Shown here piece after piece: positions 23,900-37,285 of a DNA stretch of 53,735 bases. The notes beneath the pieces were generated by a model. The model did not search any database and had not been told where the DNA came from. It saw only the letters and a program-made list of their open reading frames with translations. Both the position numbers and the translations under genes were made by a program. Location: contig JASJFT010000273.1 in NCBI GenBank assembly GCA_030770425.1, positions 1 through 53,735 on the forward strand, in the 5' to 3' direction. Position 1 is the first letter of the stretch. Each line of letters starts with the position of its first letter. Source of the stretch: Darksidea phi (taxonomy: Eukaryota > Ascomycota > Dothideomycetes > Pleosporales > Lentitheciaceae).

Positions 23900-24900
23900 T
23901 TCGGCTAACTAGTCTACTACTTTAGCTAGTAGTATAAGGTTCTTTATCTAGTATATTATTTATTTTCTCTTCTTTAAGTCGTCGTTTATATAGCTTATAG
24001 TAATTACTAAGTATTTATATTAGACTTATTAAACTATATAAGTCTAAAATCTTAATAGTCTTAATTCTATTACTCTACTTTAAAGTTACCATTATAGCTC
24101 TAATATCTAACTAATAGCTAGTATTAAGTTTAGTATAGTATTCTTATAGAGTTAGATATAAATTAGTTAAATAAGTAATTTAGAATATATAAACCTAATT
24201 TATTCTTAGCTTTTTATTACTAAACTCTTATTTAATCTTTAAGCTATTAAAGAAAGGTTTTAAAATATATAGTAGGGTTACTAGTAAGATCTAGTATAGA
24301 GAGCTAGATATTAGAATCGAGTTTATAAAAGATAGTTTAAATCTACTTATACTTATCTCGTTCTAATTAATTATAGCTAGTATTTTATAAGTCGTATATA
24401 ATATTTATTATAAAGATTCTAATAGAGTTTTTTATAGTAATATCTTATATAGTATACTTATAGCTCTCTAGATTTATATAAATATCTACTATATTATACT
24501 TAAACTTATAGTTAAGTAGAGTTATCTAATTATCTATATTATATCTACTATAAAGATAAGTATATACGCTATCTATAAGGATATTATTATACTAGATTTA
24601 TATACTATCTCTTAAATATTTCTAGAGATATATTTTTATAATATAGTCTAGATATATTATAGTTATAACTTAGATTATATTTATAAAATAGTAGATATTT
24701 TTATATATCGTCTTTCTTTAGTTAATATATATACTATTACTATCTATATTCTATAATTTAGGATCGAAGTACCTAATATCTATATCTCGAAAATAAATAT
24801 CTTCGTCTATAGTCTTAATATAGTTAGTTTACTTATTTATTTCCTCTTCATTAGAAATATAGTATAAAAACTATTATTATATACTATAAATATTCCTCTT
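23900..24900 (-). pseudogene. Gypsy gag remnant (L176 gypsy)
   Basis: On the minus strand a frame near 24800-24350 reads FRDIDIRYFDP, then IYKNIYYFINII and, after gaps, LRDSI and YLYSRYN. This follows the pattern of fungal gypsy Gag proteins: FFDP motif, a V(Y)xFxxR(I/L) stretch, a helix ending LRGxALxWW, then FKxR. It lies upstream of the RT on the same strand, as expected for gag. The zinc knuckle was not located with confidence. A rare surviving CAT sits at 24848. Confidence 0.6.
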
Positions 24901-26348
24901 ATACCTAATACTATTTTCTTTACTCTAGTTATTATTCTATATCTCTAATCTAGTATTCTATACTAATTACGTAGAGGAATATCTAGACCTACTATAGTTT
25001 ATTCCTATAACTACTACTAAGATAGAACTTATTCTAGATACTTATATAGTATATATAAGATCTATATATTTTATAGTCTTACTATCTATAATAGCGCTTA
25101 TATTATAACTAGTCGATCTACTATAGCTTATAGATATAATAGGTTATTACTTTTATATAGTATTATAGTAGGTTATTACTATTACTACTACTATACTTAA
25201 ATTAATTACCCTAGTTAGTTTAGATATCTAAATATATTTTATAAAGGTATACGACTATAGATATACTAGATATTTATTAGTAGAGGTATACTACTATTAT
25301 ATAATAGAGGTATAATAGCTAATTCTATATTTTTCTAATAGGGGAAGTCTTATAATAGTTATAAGATTTACTATAAAAAATCTATTATTTAAAGTAAATT
25401 TAGTAATTACTCTTATTTACGTTACTTATTAGCTATTATTTATTATTAAACTAATAAAGCTAATATTACTCTTACGACTTTACTTAATAATAATATAATA
25501 AGATTTAAGAAGTCTATAGTTATAGTATTTAATCTATATAGTATATATCTAGGTTATAGATTATTTACTATACTCTATTCTCTATATAATTCTATAGGTC
25601 TTATTTATTTATTTCTTACCTATACTTTCTTAACCTATATTACTATTCTTTATAATTCGCTTACTTCTCTTTTTAAATTAGATAGCTCTATCTAATATAT
25701 ATTATACTAATAAAGGGTATATAAGAGAAAATTATAGGCTAGCTCGTTATAAATAAAGGTCGTTAGGAATATCTAATAAGAGGGTAGTATCTATAATATT
25801 AATAGTACGGGTACTAACCTTAATATAATATCTTTCCTTCGAGTATTTAGGATAGTTAGTATATTCCTTATAAGACTATTAATCTTCTTTTCTAGTATTA
25901 ATCTAATACTATTTATTAGATCCTATAGAGTCTTTATCTAAGTATTTATAAAATTAATAAGTTTAAGCTATATAAAATCTTATACTATAGCTTATTTAAC
26001 TCTTCGTTACTACTATTTAATAGGGTTCCTAGCTAATAATAATATTCTTTTATAAACTATTTATAAGTATAACTTAGACCTAGATATATTAGCTATAGTA
26101 CGTTTATTTACTATAATCTATTTACCTTAATAGACTCTTTTTAGTTCTTACCTTTTTTAAATATCTTTAAATATTTTAATATTATTACGAATATTATCTA
26201 GTATAGACTAGGTATACTAAACGTACTAGATTAATTTAACTAATAGTTTAATATATAGCTTATTACGAGGTTCTTAGATATCTTATACTAATAAGCTTAA
26301 TTTCTTAAATAATTCTAGTATATTATAATAGATAGACTAGACTTATAT
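24900..26348 (-). other. Unassigned upstream part of the L176 gypsy
   Basis: AT-rich, fully RIP-affected sequence between the gag remnant and the L177 insertion. It should contain the start of gag and the leader of the minus-strand gypsy. I see no LTR end, repeat partner or recognisable domain. It continues to the right of L177 at 32711. Confidence 0.4.
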
Positions 26349-26353
26349 TTATT

Positions 26354-26530
26354 TATTATAATATTAATCTATAACTATTTATATCTATTATATACTATAT
26401 CTATAGCTATAGTACTTTCTTTACTAGATCTTACTATATCGGGTATATATAGCCCCTATTTATTTTAGTATTAGCCCTTTATAGTATAACTTATATTCTA
26501 CTTTAATCTTAGTATATCTATACTATAATA
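26354..26530 (+). repeat. L177 5' LTR
   Basis: A 177-bp LTR starting TATTATAAT (from TGTTATAGT) and ending ACTATAATA. It pairs with 32529-32705; the differences I noticed are C/T and G/A. Confidence 0.93.
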
Positions 26531-26689
26531 GTTTATACTATTCTTTCTTTTAATCCTACTACTAGGATAAGACGCTCTTCTAATAGTCTAATCGACTACT
26601 TTAAACCTAGAAAATACTAAGCTAGACCTACGCTATATCTAGAATACTAAGAATACTAAGAATTTTAAGAATACTATAGCTATTAAGGA

Positions 26690-27800
26690 TTAGTAATATT
26701 AGTAGAGTAAGTAACTTATTATTATAATTAGTTAAGTTTCTATATTAACCTTTTTTATTTAAATAAAAGGCGTAGTAAGTAACCCGACTATATTAATTAT
26801 ATTAGAAAATAAGAAACTTATTTTCTTAACTTATTATAGTATTAAAGCTATACTAAATATCCTAAACGTAGAAGTATAATACTATATTTTCTTCCTTATT
26901 ATAGATCTTAAAGAAGTATACTAAGTTATTTAATAGCTTTAAAGTAAAATTAATACTCTATATATCTAGACCTCTATCTATATCTCTTATTATTATCTTA
27001 CTACTAACCTTAATAAATTTAATAGAACTAATAAGTTTATAAGTAAGTACTAAACTAAGTATAAAAATTAAAAATATAAGATTTATAGTATTTACGTTAT
27101 AAATAGAGTAATCTTTAATATAAAATTTAAATATATTTAATATATTTCGAGTCTTATATCTAGTAATATACTCGATATTTACTATAATTAACTTAAAACT
27201 ATATAATTTAACCTAGACGACCTAACTAAATAGAAATAATAAACTACTACTAATCTATAAAAGACCCTTAATATCTACTATATTATCTTTAATAAATAAA
27301 TCGAAGTATTTACTATATTTAATAAAGTTATTATAGATAATTAACTATTTCTAAACTTTTAAGTTAAATTCTATAAATAGGTTACTAAAGTAGAAAAAAC
27401 TAATATAGAAAAAGTCTAAGTTCTATATACTAAAGTCTTTACTATACTAGATACTATAGCTATTCTTTAAAAAAAATAACTAGACTATATAAATTATAAA
27501 GGATAGATAAAGCTCTTTATATAAATTTAAGAAAGAAAATAAGTAAAAGAATATATTAAGAGTATATATACTAGCTTCTACTTAAATAATAATTAATTAA
27601 GTAATACTCTCTAGTTAATCTTTATATCTATAGTTCTTTTTCTAATAATAGCTCTAATTTATATTAGTAACTCTATAATCTTAGATATAATATATACTCT
27701 ATATACCTTTTATAAAGAATATAAGACTATTAATACCTACTTTTATTATAGTAAACTAGACTATTATAAGAATATATACCTTAAAAAGAAAAATAATAAT
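26690..27800 (+). pseudogene. gag remnant of L177
   Basis: Degraded + strand frame downstream of the 5' LTR. A zinc-knuckle trace lies near 27735-27785: YFYYSKLDYYKNIYLKKK, where CxxCGKxGHxxxxC is expected; all Cys and the His now read Tyr (TGC/TGT/CAT to TAC/TAT) and Gly reads Ser or Asp. This is the usual nucleic-acid-binding C-terminus of Gag. There is no start codon. Confidence 0.7.
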
Positions 27801-28849
27801 AAATAATTTAGTAAAGTCTAGAACTAAGAATAAGCTATATAATAAATATCTTAGAATTAATAAGTAATATACGTCTAGTCTTAATACCCTTAATATTAGT
27901 AGGTCTAGAACTAATATACGTAACCTTAGTATAACCGCCCCTAGTTCTAATATAATAACTAAAATATTAATAACTAATTCCTCTACTTATATTTATTTAA
28001 TAATCCCTTTTTTAATTATACTATAGATTAATCCTAAGGATATATTAGAACTAAAACTTCTATATTTAAGATTAAAGCTCCCTATACTAATATACTAGTT
28101 AATTTAATATTACCCTTTATAAGTACCTCTTATATTAATAACTTAAAAAATATATAACCTCTAGTTATTATTATAACTAAAGATTAGATAGAAAAGAATT
28201 ATAGGACGAGTAACTATACTAGATTTAAACTATTTTAAGTAAAAAGACCCCTCTTTAACTTAGATCTATAGATAATAAATTATTATTTATTTATACTTCT
28301 TTTTTACTTATATATACTACTATTAATATATAAAATCTTATTAATAGTAGATACTTAACTATTATCTTTCTTAACTAAACCTTTACTTAAAAATATACTA
28401 TTAATATCTATACTATACTCTTTCTAAGGAAGCTTTTACTAGTTAATAGCTATACTAGTAATATACTTATCTAATATACTATTTTATCTATATAGGTTAA
28501 AAACTACTACGAAAATTACTTATTATATATTATTAATCTAGTCTAAAATACTCCTATTATTCTCGATCTTCTTTAGCTTTAGAAATATAACCTATCTATT
28601 AATTAGACTTTAATAATAATTAATATAGATTCTTAATACTATTAAAAATACTACTATTATAGAACTAAGACTATATAAGTAAGTTTTTTAGCTACTCCTT
28701 TTAGTAAAAATATATTAGATAAAACTAAACTATTATATCCTAAGCTATATCTTAATATAATAAATTATTAACTATAATCTTTATTAATTAAATAAAGAGA
28801 CTCTAATAAATCTACCCCCTAAATTTATACTAGACCGCCCCTACTATAA

Positions 28850-31800
28850 GATAAGGAACTTAGATATTAAATATAAAAAAATTCTAGAATATTAAGTAAT
28901 TATAGTATAAAATTATATTATAACTAAACTACTACTAGCTATATAAGTAGGTAGATACCGAGTTAATTTAAAGAAATTTAAGAAAGAACTACTACTATTA
29001 CTTAGTATCCCCCTATTAACTAAACTAAATTATAAACTTTTTAATTTTTTTAATATTTACCTTATATAAGCTATAACTTTTATATAATTCTATAAATAAT
29101 CTAATATAAAAGCTACCTATATTATATAAAACGAACTAGACTAAGTACTTAAAGTATTATTAAAGTATAAAGAAGACTAAATTCTAAATCTTACTAAAGA
29201 AGAATTTAAAAGTATTCTAGATAGTAAAATTATAACTAATTTCTTAGATAAATTCCTATTATAGTTTTATAAATTCCTTATTAACTATAAATATACCTTA
29301 TATCTTTAAGGTATTAAAGAAGTAGATATTAATAAGTTCCTAATAGAGAAACTATCTTTATTTAATAACGAGCTAAAAAGAATTTTTTTAGAATAATTAA
29401 AGGATATAGTAACTAGATTTTTCCTTAAAAAAGTAGATAAACTTCTACTAAGACGAATATAGGATTATAAAATTAATATTATTTTAAGTAAAGAACCCCT
29501 ATATTAAAAGAATTATCTTTTTTTTTTACTTAAACTCTAAGTTATATATAAATAGTTAAATAATAATTTAGATAAGGATTTTATCTAGGAATTCTATACG
29601 TAATATACTATCCTCCTACTTTTAGTAGTAAAATTAAGTAAAGGAGTATATATATATTAAGATTATAAAGGTTTCTATTACTTATTACCCCTTATTTAAA
29701 AAATTCTTAATACTTTTTATAATATAAAGGTATATATTAAACTTAATATTATTATTATCTTTAATAAGTTATATATTATTAAAGAATATAAGTAGAAAAT
29801 AGTATTTATTATATATTTTAAACTTTTTAAAATCTTAGTTATACCTTTTAATCTTTATAATATACTAGTATCCTTTTAAAACTATATTAACTATACCCTT
29901 TATAACCTATTAAACTATACTTATACTATATATCTTAATAACGTCTTAATCTACTTAAATAATAGGAAAGAATACTAGAAATATATTTAAAAAGTAGTTT
30001 AAAGATTAATTAATATTAACTTTTAAATTAATATTTATAAATATAAGTTCGAGATTATAAAAATTAAATACCTTAGACTTATTATTTCCTCTAATAGTAT
30101 TAAAATAGACCTTAAGAAAGTTACTATAATTTTAAAATAGATATAATCCCCTTATTTAAAGGATCTATAGAAATTTCTAGGCTTTATAAACTTTTACTAA
30201 TACTTTATTTAAGACTTTTTAAAGATATATACTCTACTTAATAAACTTTTATATAAAGATATATTATAGAATTAAACTACTAAATAAATAACTATCTTTA
30301 AATTACTTAAGAATTCCTTTATTATAGTACTAGTACTAACGATATATAACTTTACTAAGAAGATAATTCTAGAAACTAATACTTTTAATTAGATATTAGG
30401 AGGTATCCTCTTCTAATATAATAATAATAGTATTTTATATATAATTATCTACTTTTTAAGTAAATATAATACTATTAAATATAATTATAAGATCTATAAT
30501 AAAGAATTACTAGTAATTATTAAGTCCCTAGAAGAATAACGACTAGAACTTTAAGGAACTATAGAATCGTTTAAAATTATTACTAATTATAAGAACTTAG
30601 AATACTTTATAATTATAAAGGTACTATTATAATACTAGGTTTACTAGTTAGAGTTCCTATTATAATTTAATTTTAGAATTATTTATTAACTAGGCTTAAA
30701 AGCTATACGACTAGACGTACTAAGTAGAATATTAAGAAATCGACTAAATAAGAATAATACTTCTAATAATAAAATAAAAAATAGACTATAAATAGTCTTT
30801 TTATTAGAAGTTTTTAATAATAAAGTTCTAAAAGATCTTCTTAATTAAACCCCTATAAGTATAGTACTACTAATCCTTCCTACTATAGATTAATCTATTA
30901 ATAAACTAATTAACTCTATATACTCTACTATATTAATAGTTATAGAAATAATTATTATCCTCTTAGATTTAAGTATAAGATATTAGCTAAAATACCTTTA
31001 AAAAATTATATAAGTACTAATACTAGACTTTATACTTTACTAAAACTATATATAATATTAAGAATACCTCTTTATACTACCTTATAATAAACTTCGTATA
31101 TAAATTCTATACTAAATATATAATTCTATACCTACTAAATATTTAGAATAGATTAAAATAATAGAACTAGTTATCTAAGACTATTAGTAGCTATATATAA
31201 TATATAATATTAAAATCTATATCTAAGTATATAAATTCTACGTCTAAATTAAAAACTTTAAATTATTATCTTAAGAATTTCTTAAGCCCTTATTAGTTTT
31301 ATTTTAGATATAATCTAATATCTTTATTAACTATATTACTCTACTTCTAGAATTATAGTAGTATAATTATATATATAAATATATTTTTATCGTAGTCTAT
31401 AGGCTTATAAAGATATACTATATTATTTCTATTAGAAAAATTAATATACTTAAGTTAATTAATATCTTTATATCTTAAGTTTACTTCCTTTATAGTTACC
31501 CTAATAATATTCTATCTAATTAAGGAATCTAGTTTATATTATAGTTTTAGAACTAATTATTTATAAGGTTTAGAATTATATTAAAATACTTCTTATTATT
31601 CTATCTTAAGACTAATAGCTAGACTAAGTAAGTAAATAGTAGTATTAAAGTATACCTCTAGGTATTTATAAATTTCTACTAAGACGACTAGGTATAATAG
31701 CTCTTCTTTATAAAATTCGCTATAAATAATATTACCTCTAAAATAACTAATATTTCTTTATTCTTTATTAATTATAGGTTCTATCTAAAACTTAAGGTTA

Positions 31801-32300
31801 AGTCTAGCTAATTAATACTATTAAATCTATTCCTATTCTAATAACGAGAATTCTTTAAAGTAAATAATACTACTAATAAGTTTAATTATATTATTACTTT
31901 ACTAAAAGCTATTACTAAATAATTTATTAAATACTATAAATACTATATAAACGAGAAGTAAAAAGATATATTAAGATTTACTATAAAAGATAAGGTCTTT
32001 ATAAATATAAAAAATATAAAAACTAATAAACTAATAAAAAAAGAAGATAATAAGATAGTAGATCTATTTAAAGTTCTAAGAGTTTATAACTAAGTATACG
32101 CTCTAGAACTTCTAGTAATTATAAAAATATTCTTAATATTTTATAACTTATTACTCTAACTAAAATACCTCTTCTAAGAACTCCTAGAATAAAATATAAT
32201 AAATAAAGCTAAGTTTTAATACCTTAAAGGAAGAATACTTAAACAAGAGGATAGAATAGAAGAGCTAACTAAATAATAGAAATTTAAGTTCTTACTAGAC
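28850..32300 (+). pseudogene. pol remnant of L177: RT, RNase H, integrase
   Basis: The RT reads near 29830-29960 as LFGLYN (family PFGLxNAP) and then TIYLNNVLIYLNN for YLDDVLIYSNN; both catalytic Asp are Asn. The connection and RNase H follow: KFLGFINFY-YFI around 30170, LETNTFN-ILGGIL around 30315-30410 (family ETDASDxAxGGVL), YNKELLVIIKSLEE-R around 30500-30545 (YDKELLAIxxxxxxWR), then LDVLSR near 30710 (PDALSR). The integrase core at ~31000-31800 is heavily broken but in the right place. Stops lie at Gln/Trp sites. This is a chromovirus-type gypsy polyprotein. Confidence 0.88.
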
Positions 32301-32480
32301 TATTATAATAAGAACCTATAATAACTAATATACTTAATTAAATAGAAATACTATTCTACTATCTAGTAGCTAGTATCTAATCTAAAAGGTTAAGAGAGTA
32401 TAGTTCGTTAATTTTATAACGACTACCTAAATAAACCTACCCTAAGATAGATTTAAAGGATATTAATATTAGTAAATTTT
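32270..32480 (+). pseudogene. Chromodomain remnant of L177
   Basis: Near 32325-32440 the + strand reads LIYLIK-KYYSTI-QL followed by SNLKG, with stops at Trp, matching YLIKWKxxxxxTWxPxSxLKG of chromovirus integrase tails, then YNDYLNKPT (family FHxxHPxKPxPP). It ends close to the purine tract and 3' LTR, the normal position for the end of pol. Confidence 0.75.
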
Positions 32481-32528
32481 CTTTCTATAGAGCTATTTAA
32501 GACGTATAGCTATTTAGAGGAAAGATAT

Positions 32529-32705
32529 TATTATAGTACTAATCTATAATTATTTATACCTATTATATACTATATCTATAACTATAGTACTCCCTTTACT
32601 AGACCTTACTATATTAGGTATATATAGCCCCTACTTACTCTAGTATTAGCTCTTTATAGTATAACTTATATTCTATCTTAATTCTAGTATATCTATATTA
32701 TAATA
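32529..32705 (+). repeat. L177 3' LTR
   Basis: A 177-bp partner of 26354-26530, preceded by the polypurine tract and followed by TTACT. Confidence 0.93.
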
Positions 32706-32710
32706 TTACT

Positions 32711-34482
32711 ATTACTTTACTTCTTTCTTAAAGTTATTATATAGCCGTCGTTTTTTCTCTATATAATTAGCTATATATATAGCTTATAATAGAATAAACT
32801 ATCTAATTCTTATTATTAATAGCTTTTTCGACTTATTCTACGTATTTACTAATATTAAAAATAGACTAGAAATATTTCGTATTATAGAATTTTCACTTAT
32901 CCTTTATTAAAAGAGTATAGAGGTTAGTTATAGAGTAGAATATAAGGTAAAAGAATTAATATTAATTATAAAAGTAGCTCTTTATTATCTAAAAGACTAG
33001 TCTACTAGAGATAGTTAATCTAAGCTAATAGATCGTATAACTTCTTCGATAGTAGGTTATTAGATTCTTAAGACGAAGCCTTCTTATAATAGATTTATTA
33101 GGAGATAATCTACTATACCTAGTTAGTTTAGTTAATCTAATACTACGATTTCTATTAAATCGCTTAGCTTAATTAAGACGTAGTCTAGTAGTAGGGCCTC
33201 TTCTTATAGATAAGGCTTAAGTATAGTTCTAGGATCTCTATATTATAGTCGTTTAACTAGAGACTATAAACGTATTCTTTAAATAGATAGCTCCTCTAGG
33301 GCTTTTAGGATTAAAACGATTAGATTTAGAATTAGTTTATTAATTCTAACTAGGTATTCTTATCTCTACCATCGAAATAGTTAGTAATAGGTAAAAGAAC
33401 TAGTATTCTTTACTAACTAGTTAGTACTAGTCTTAATAGCCTTCTTATCTAATATCTTATTAACTTAGAGTAACTATTAAAATAGATAGTTAAGTCCTAA
33501 GGCGTCTTCGTTACTAGGTAGACGATTCGCTAATAATAATAGAGATAGTAGGGGATAGAGTTTAGTAATAGTATAGATATACTTTTATATTATCTTAGTA
33601 AATATTCTTCTATATTTAAGGTTATAATTAGCGAACTAGATAAGCTAGTAGACTAGCTATATCGTTAATAGGGGTAGCTTTAGGAGTAGATAGATTATTA
33701 TCTTATTAATTATTAATAATATACTATTTCTAAAGATAACTACTAGCTTAAATATTATAAGACTAGTAATAAAATATTTTCTAGTCTATTAGTTAATATA
33801 GGTAGGATATATATAAATATATTATAAAGAGGTACTAGTATTAAAGAGATATAAGAGAGTATAGTAGAGTAATAGTATAAGAATATTAAGTAGAAGTAAA
33901 AGTAGTCCTAATAAAAGTATTAACTAGTACTAGATAGTTAGTAAATAATAATATTAATAATAGCTACCTTATATTCGTAATAGTAGTTAATACTTAATAT
34001 ATTAGAAAGGAGCTCGTCTACTAATAGTAAGAGCTTTAGTAAAGGTAAATAGATATTCTTACTAAACTAGAATATATTAAAAAACTAGTAGAGGATATCT
34101 TTAAGGGTATATATAGCTATTAATATTTACTAAGTTAAATATCTAATAGTAGTATACTATAGATTATAGTATTTACTATATATCTAGTTCTCTTTAGGTA
34201 TATAATCCTTCTAGTATATAGTTTTTACTATATTCTACTAATTTAGTAGTAGTTTAATACTTTAAGGATACTAAGTTTATATTAATATAATACCTTAAGA
34301 ATACTAAGCTAGTACTTAGTCTTAAAAAGGTATTACTACTAATAGCTTTTATAGTTACTATAAGTATAGTAGTAGTATAGAATTTTAGTAATAATAGAAC
34401 TATTTAGTTATTTATACGCTTAGATTTAGTATTATAACTCTCTTAAAGGGTCTATAATTTATACTACTTCGAAGCTACTATT
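32711..34482. other. L176 interior next to its 34.5-kb LTR, unassigned
   Basis: Between L177 and the L176 LTR. If L176 is a minus-strand gypsy this is its leader and early coding region. On the + strand, however, a frame from ~33700 to ~34480 has stops almost only at possible Gln/Trp codons and reads as a Ser/Thr/Pro/Gln/Asn-rich, probably disordered protein. I cannot name it. Rare CA sites survive at 32893 and 33370. No repeat partner was found elsewhere in the window. Confidence 0.4.
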
Positions 34483-34658
34483 TATTAGACTTATCTATAA
34501 AGAGTACTATCTTTTAAATAGATTATATAATTATATTCTAACTTACTAGACCTAGAGGACTATTATATAGACTTTAGCTATATAGCTTTAGCTATATAAC
34601 CCTAGCTATATAGACTAGTACTATAGGCTAGCTATACTATATACTACTATCTATAATA
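34483..34658 (-). repeat. L176 LTR (5' LTR if element is minus-strand)
   Basis: A 176-bp partner of 5952-6127, starting TATTAGAC and ending CTATAATA, followed by the ATAAC TSD (34659-34663) and then by the rest of the L435 LTR. Confidence 0.93.
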
Positions 34659-34663
34659 ATAAC

Positions 34664-34963
34664 TACTAGAGAAGTTAAGGAAGTTAAGGAAGTTACTACT
34701 TCTACTACTACTACTACTACCTTAAGAAATAGGGACGAGTATAAGAGAGTAAAGAATCTTTTAGACTTTTTATTTTAATTTCTTATAATTAATTCTCTTT
34801 AGTTTATCTAATACTTACGAATAAGATTAAATCTTTTTCTAAGTAGTTATTTTAGTAATAGAATTTATTAACTTAATCTTAATCTATTAAAATCTAATAG
34901 TATAATAAACGTACTATTAATTCTAATCTAAATCCTATATTAAAGTATATATAACGTATAATA
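34664..34963 (+). repeat. L435 5' LTR, second part
   Basis: Bases 136-435 of the L435 LTR, matching 51074-51373. It begins TACTAGAGAAG and includes a 9-bp minisatellite (GAAGTTAAG-type, ~34674-34700) followed by a (CTA)n run. It ends GTATAATA at 34963, after which the internal region of L435 starts. Confidence 0.93.
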
Positions 34964-34979
34964 TATTAATTACCTTAAA

Positions 34980-36589
34980 TTTAGATTATATTAAATATAG
35001 TAATTCTATCTAGCTTATATAATACTTTTAAAGAAAGTATAATAGGAGCTCTAATAATAAATCTAGCTACTTTTATCTAGTAATAGGTAGCTTAGATAGT
35101 AGAAATATAGTAAGTTATAATATTATTATAAGAAGTATTATAATAGATAAGAGTAGAACTTAATAGTAAAGTAAAGATTAAGATACTTAAGAGATATAAT
35201 AGTAATAAGAAAGGTCTAAGGCCGTTTCTTATATAGATAGACTTATACTATTAGTTTAACTCTATTATATTTACTAATAATTAGAATAGAATCCTTATAG
35301 TAGGTATATATATAATAAAGAAGATAGTAGTATAAATATAGTCTTTAGTTAATAATTATATAGCTAATAAAGAAACTTTAATAAAGTAATATAATAAAAT
35401 AAAAGTAGTATTTATAGACTAGAACTTCTTTAAGAAGTAAATATATATAATCTTTAAAAATATTAATAAGATCTAATAAATAGAGTATAAGATTTAGAGA
35501 TTAAAATAAATAAAGTTAGTAAAAGTCTATACTACTAAATTTAAATAACTATAGTATAAGATTAATTAGGATAATACTCCTCTTATAGTTATATATTATA
35601 ATAAACTTAAGAAAGTAATTAAGAATAAGCTATCTAGATTAAAAAAACTAGATAACTTAGTAGAATTAATTAAGATAATAATTTATATTAATAACTAACT
35701 ATATAAATAAGCGCTTAAGAAATAAGATACTATAAAACTAGTTAGAGTCTATAAAAAGAAGTAGTTAGCTTCTAAGCGCGGGTTCTATAAGGGTTATAAT
35801 AAAATAAATATTAATATAGTTTAAAAAAAGAAATACTTAAAGAATAAAAAATATAACTAGAGTAGGAAGCTATAAAAGATTCTAGTAGACGAAATAAAAT
35901 AACGTCGAGAAGAAAAAGCGTATCTATACTATAGAATATAGGAATACTTTACTAAAAAATATAGTAATAAAAAAAGAAATATAAGTAGTTAAGAAGATAC
36001 TAAGTATATTAATATAATTAAAGATATCTACTAGAAGGTAAATAACTAAGGATTATTTCTAGAAGGATAGTTTAATATAATAGAAGACGTAGATAAAAAA
36101 ATCTCTTACTAATAAGAAGACCTAAAGCTTAAGATTAAAGAACTAAAATTTAATAAACTAAAGAAGATTAGTATAAAAGTAGTTTTCTAATAATTAGTAT
36201 ATAATAAATACTAGAGATATAATAATAGCTAATATATTACTAAGTACTATACTAAAATAAAAGAACTAATTTATATTACTAGTAATTAAGATTAAATAAT
36301 AATAGAATAAGCCCTAAAGCTTTAAGGACTAGAGGGCTATAAGATAATATAAAACTATAAGAATTAAGATTATAATATCTTATTATAAATTTACTATATA
36401 GAATAGTATAAGTACTATATATAATAAAAGAAGAATACTATAATTTTTCTAGGGGATTACTTATATATATACCTTCTTAATAAAGAATATCTAATAGCTA
36501 AATACTATATATATAATTATAAGAACTAGATTATAATATATAAAAAGTAAGAATAGTTAAGATAGAATAGTTACTATAATAATAAATAT
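34980..36589 (+). pseudogene. gag remnant of L435
   Basis: The + strand frame from ~35170 reads as a gypsy Gag: a segment near 35590-35760 (LRK-LRIS, then LESIKRSSQLLS) corresponds to the YxxLKxxIKxELxR...LxxYIxxAIxIDNxLYxR tail of retrotransposon Gag. Near 35915-35965 the run KAYLYYRIQEYFTKKY is a zinc knuckle (CxxCGxxGHFAxxC) with every Cys and His turned into Tyr. The frame continues to 36589 and is then split by the SINE-like array; it resumes at 37853. Confidence 0.78.
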
Positions 36590-37211
36590 AAGTATTATAC
36601 CGATATTAGTTATACGCCTTACTTAATCTAGTAGACTAAGTAAGTCTATTCTACTATCTTTATATTAGTATATCTATTATTCTATACTACCCTTAGTATT
36701 ATTACTAATACTAAGTATGGTATTCTTTTATCTATTAGTTAGCCTAGTAGTATAGAGCTAGTACTCTTATAATAGTATTAGTAATAATAATAAAGTCTTA
36801 GTTTAAATCTAGCTCGTATTAATTTTATTTTATAAATTATTATATAGATTTATCTAAACTTTATCTAGCTACTAGTATACTCGTATATTTAGCTAATTGG
36901 CTAATATATTTACTATAGTAGCGTACTAGATTAAGTAGGTCTATTATAATAGATACTATTCCCTATTATAGATACTAAAGGACTAATAGATATATAAAAG
37001 GCTCGAGACGAGTCTTAGAAAGAAGAAAGATAGTATTATACTAATATTAGTTATACGCTTTATATTACGCCGATATTAGTTATACGCCTTACTTAGCCTA
37101 GTAGACTAAGTAAGCCTACCCTATAATACCTTCGTATTAGTATATCTATTATTCTATACTACCCTTAGTATTATTACTAATACTAAATATAGTATCCTTT
37201 TACCCGTTGGT

Positions 37212-37285
37212 TAGTCTAGTAGTATAGAGCTAGCGCCCTTATAATAGTATTAGTAACGATAATAGAGCTTTAGTTCGAATCTAGA
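37212..37285 (+). promoter_or_regulatory. tRNA-like Pol III promoter (A and B boxes), best-preserved copy
   Basis: The A box (TAGTCTAGTAG, consensus TRGYNNARNNG) starts at 37212. The B box AGTTCGAATCT starts at ~37272 and differs from GGTTCGAATCC only by changes RIP would make. The T-arm stem TTTAG/CTAGA around loop TTCGAAT still pairs. CTTATAA in between resembles an anticodon loop with TAT in anticodon position. The degraded copy at 36740-36810 has the same layout. Confidence 0.7.

Larger units (their letters stand above)
26354..32705 (+). mobile_element. L177 gypsy/chromovirus element, complete
   Basis: A 6352-bp element with two 177-bp LTRs in direct orientation (26354-26530 and 32529-32705). 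Probable 5-bp TSD: TTATT at 26349-26353 and TTACT at 32706-32710, differing by one C/T change. gag, pol and a terminal chromodomain follow in order on the + strand, and a purine-rich tract (AGAGGAAAGA, 32516-32525) precedes the 3' LTR. No insertion interrupts it. It sits in the L176 element, upstream of its gag. Confidence 0.9.
5952..34658 (-). mobile_element. L176 LTR element, full span with nested insertions
   Basis: Direct 176-bp repeats at 5952-6127 and 34483-34658 are flanked by the 5-bp TSD ATAAC (5947-5951 and 34659-34663). In the empty site, the intact 3' LTR of L435, ATAAC occurs once. I infer minus-strand orientation: read on that strand a purine-rich stretch (from 6128-6145) abuts the LTR, and the gypsy gag and pol found inside also lie on the minus strand. 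Removing the pogo element, L268 B-C and L177 still leaves ~15 kb, large for a gypsy element, so another unresolved insertion or extra cargo is likely. Confidence 0.85.

Noticed and set aside
37212..37285. A functional tRNA-Ile(UAU) gene
   Set aside because: Only A/B boxes and a T-arm are clear; D- and anticodon-arm pairing is poor, the A-to-B spacing is long, and the motif is part of a repeated unit in a transposon.
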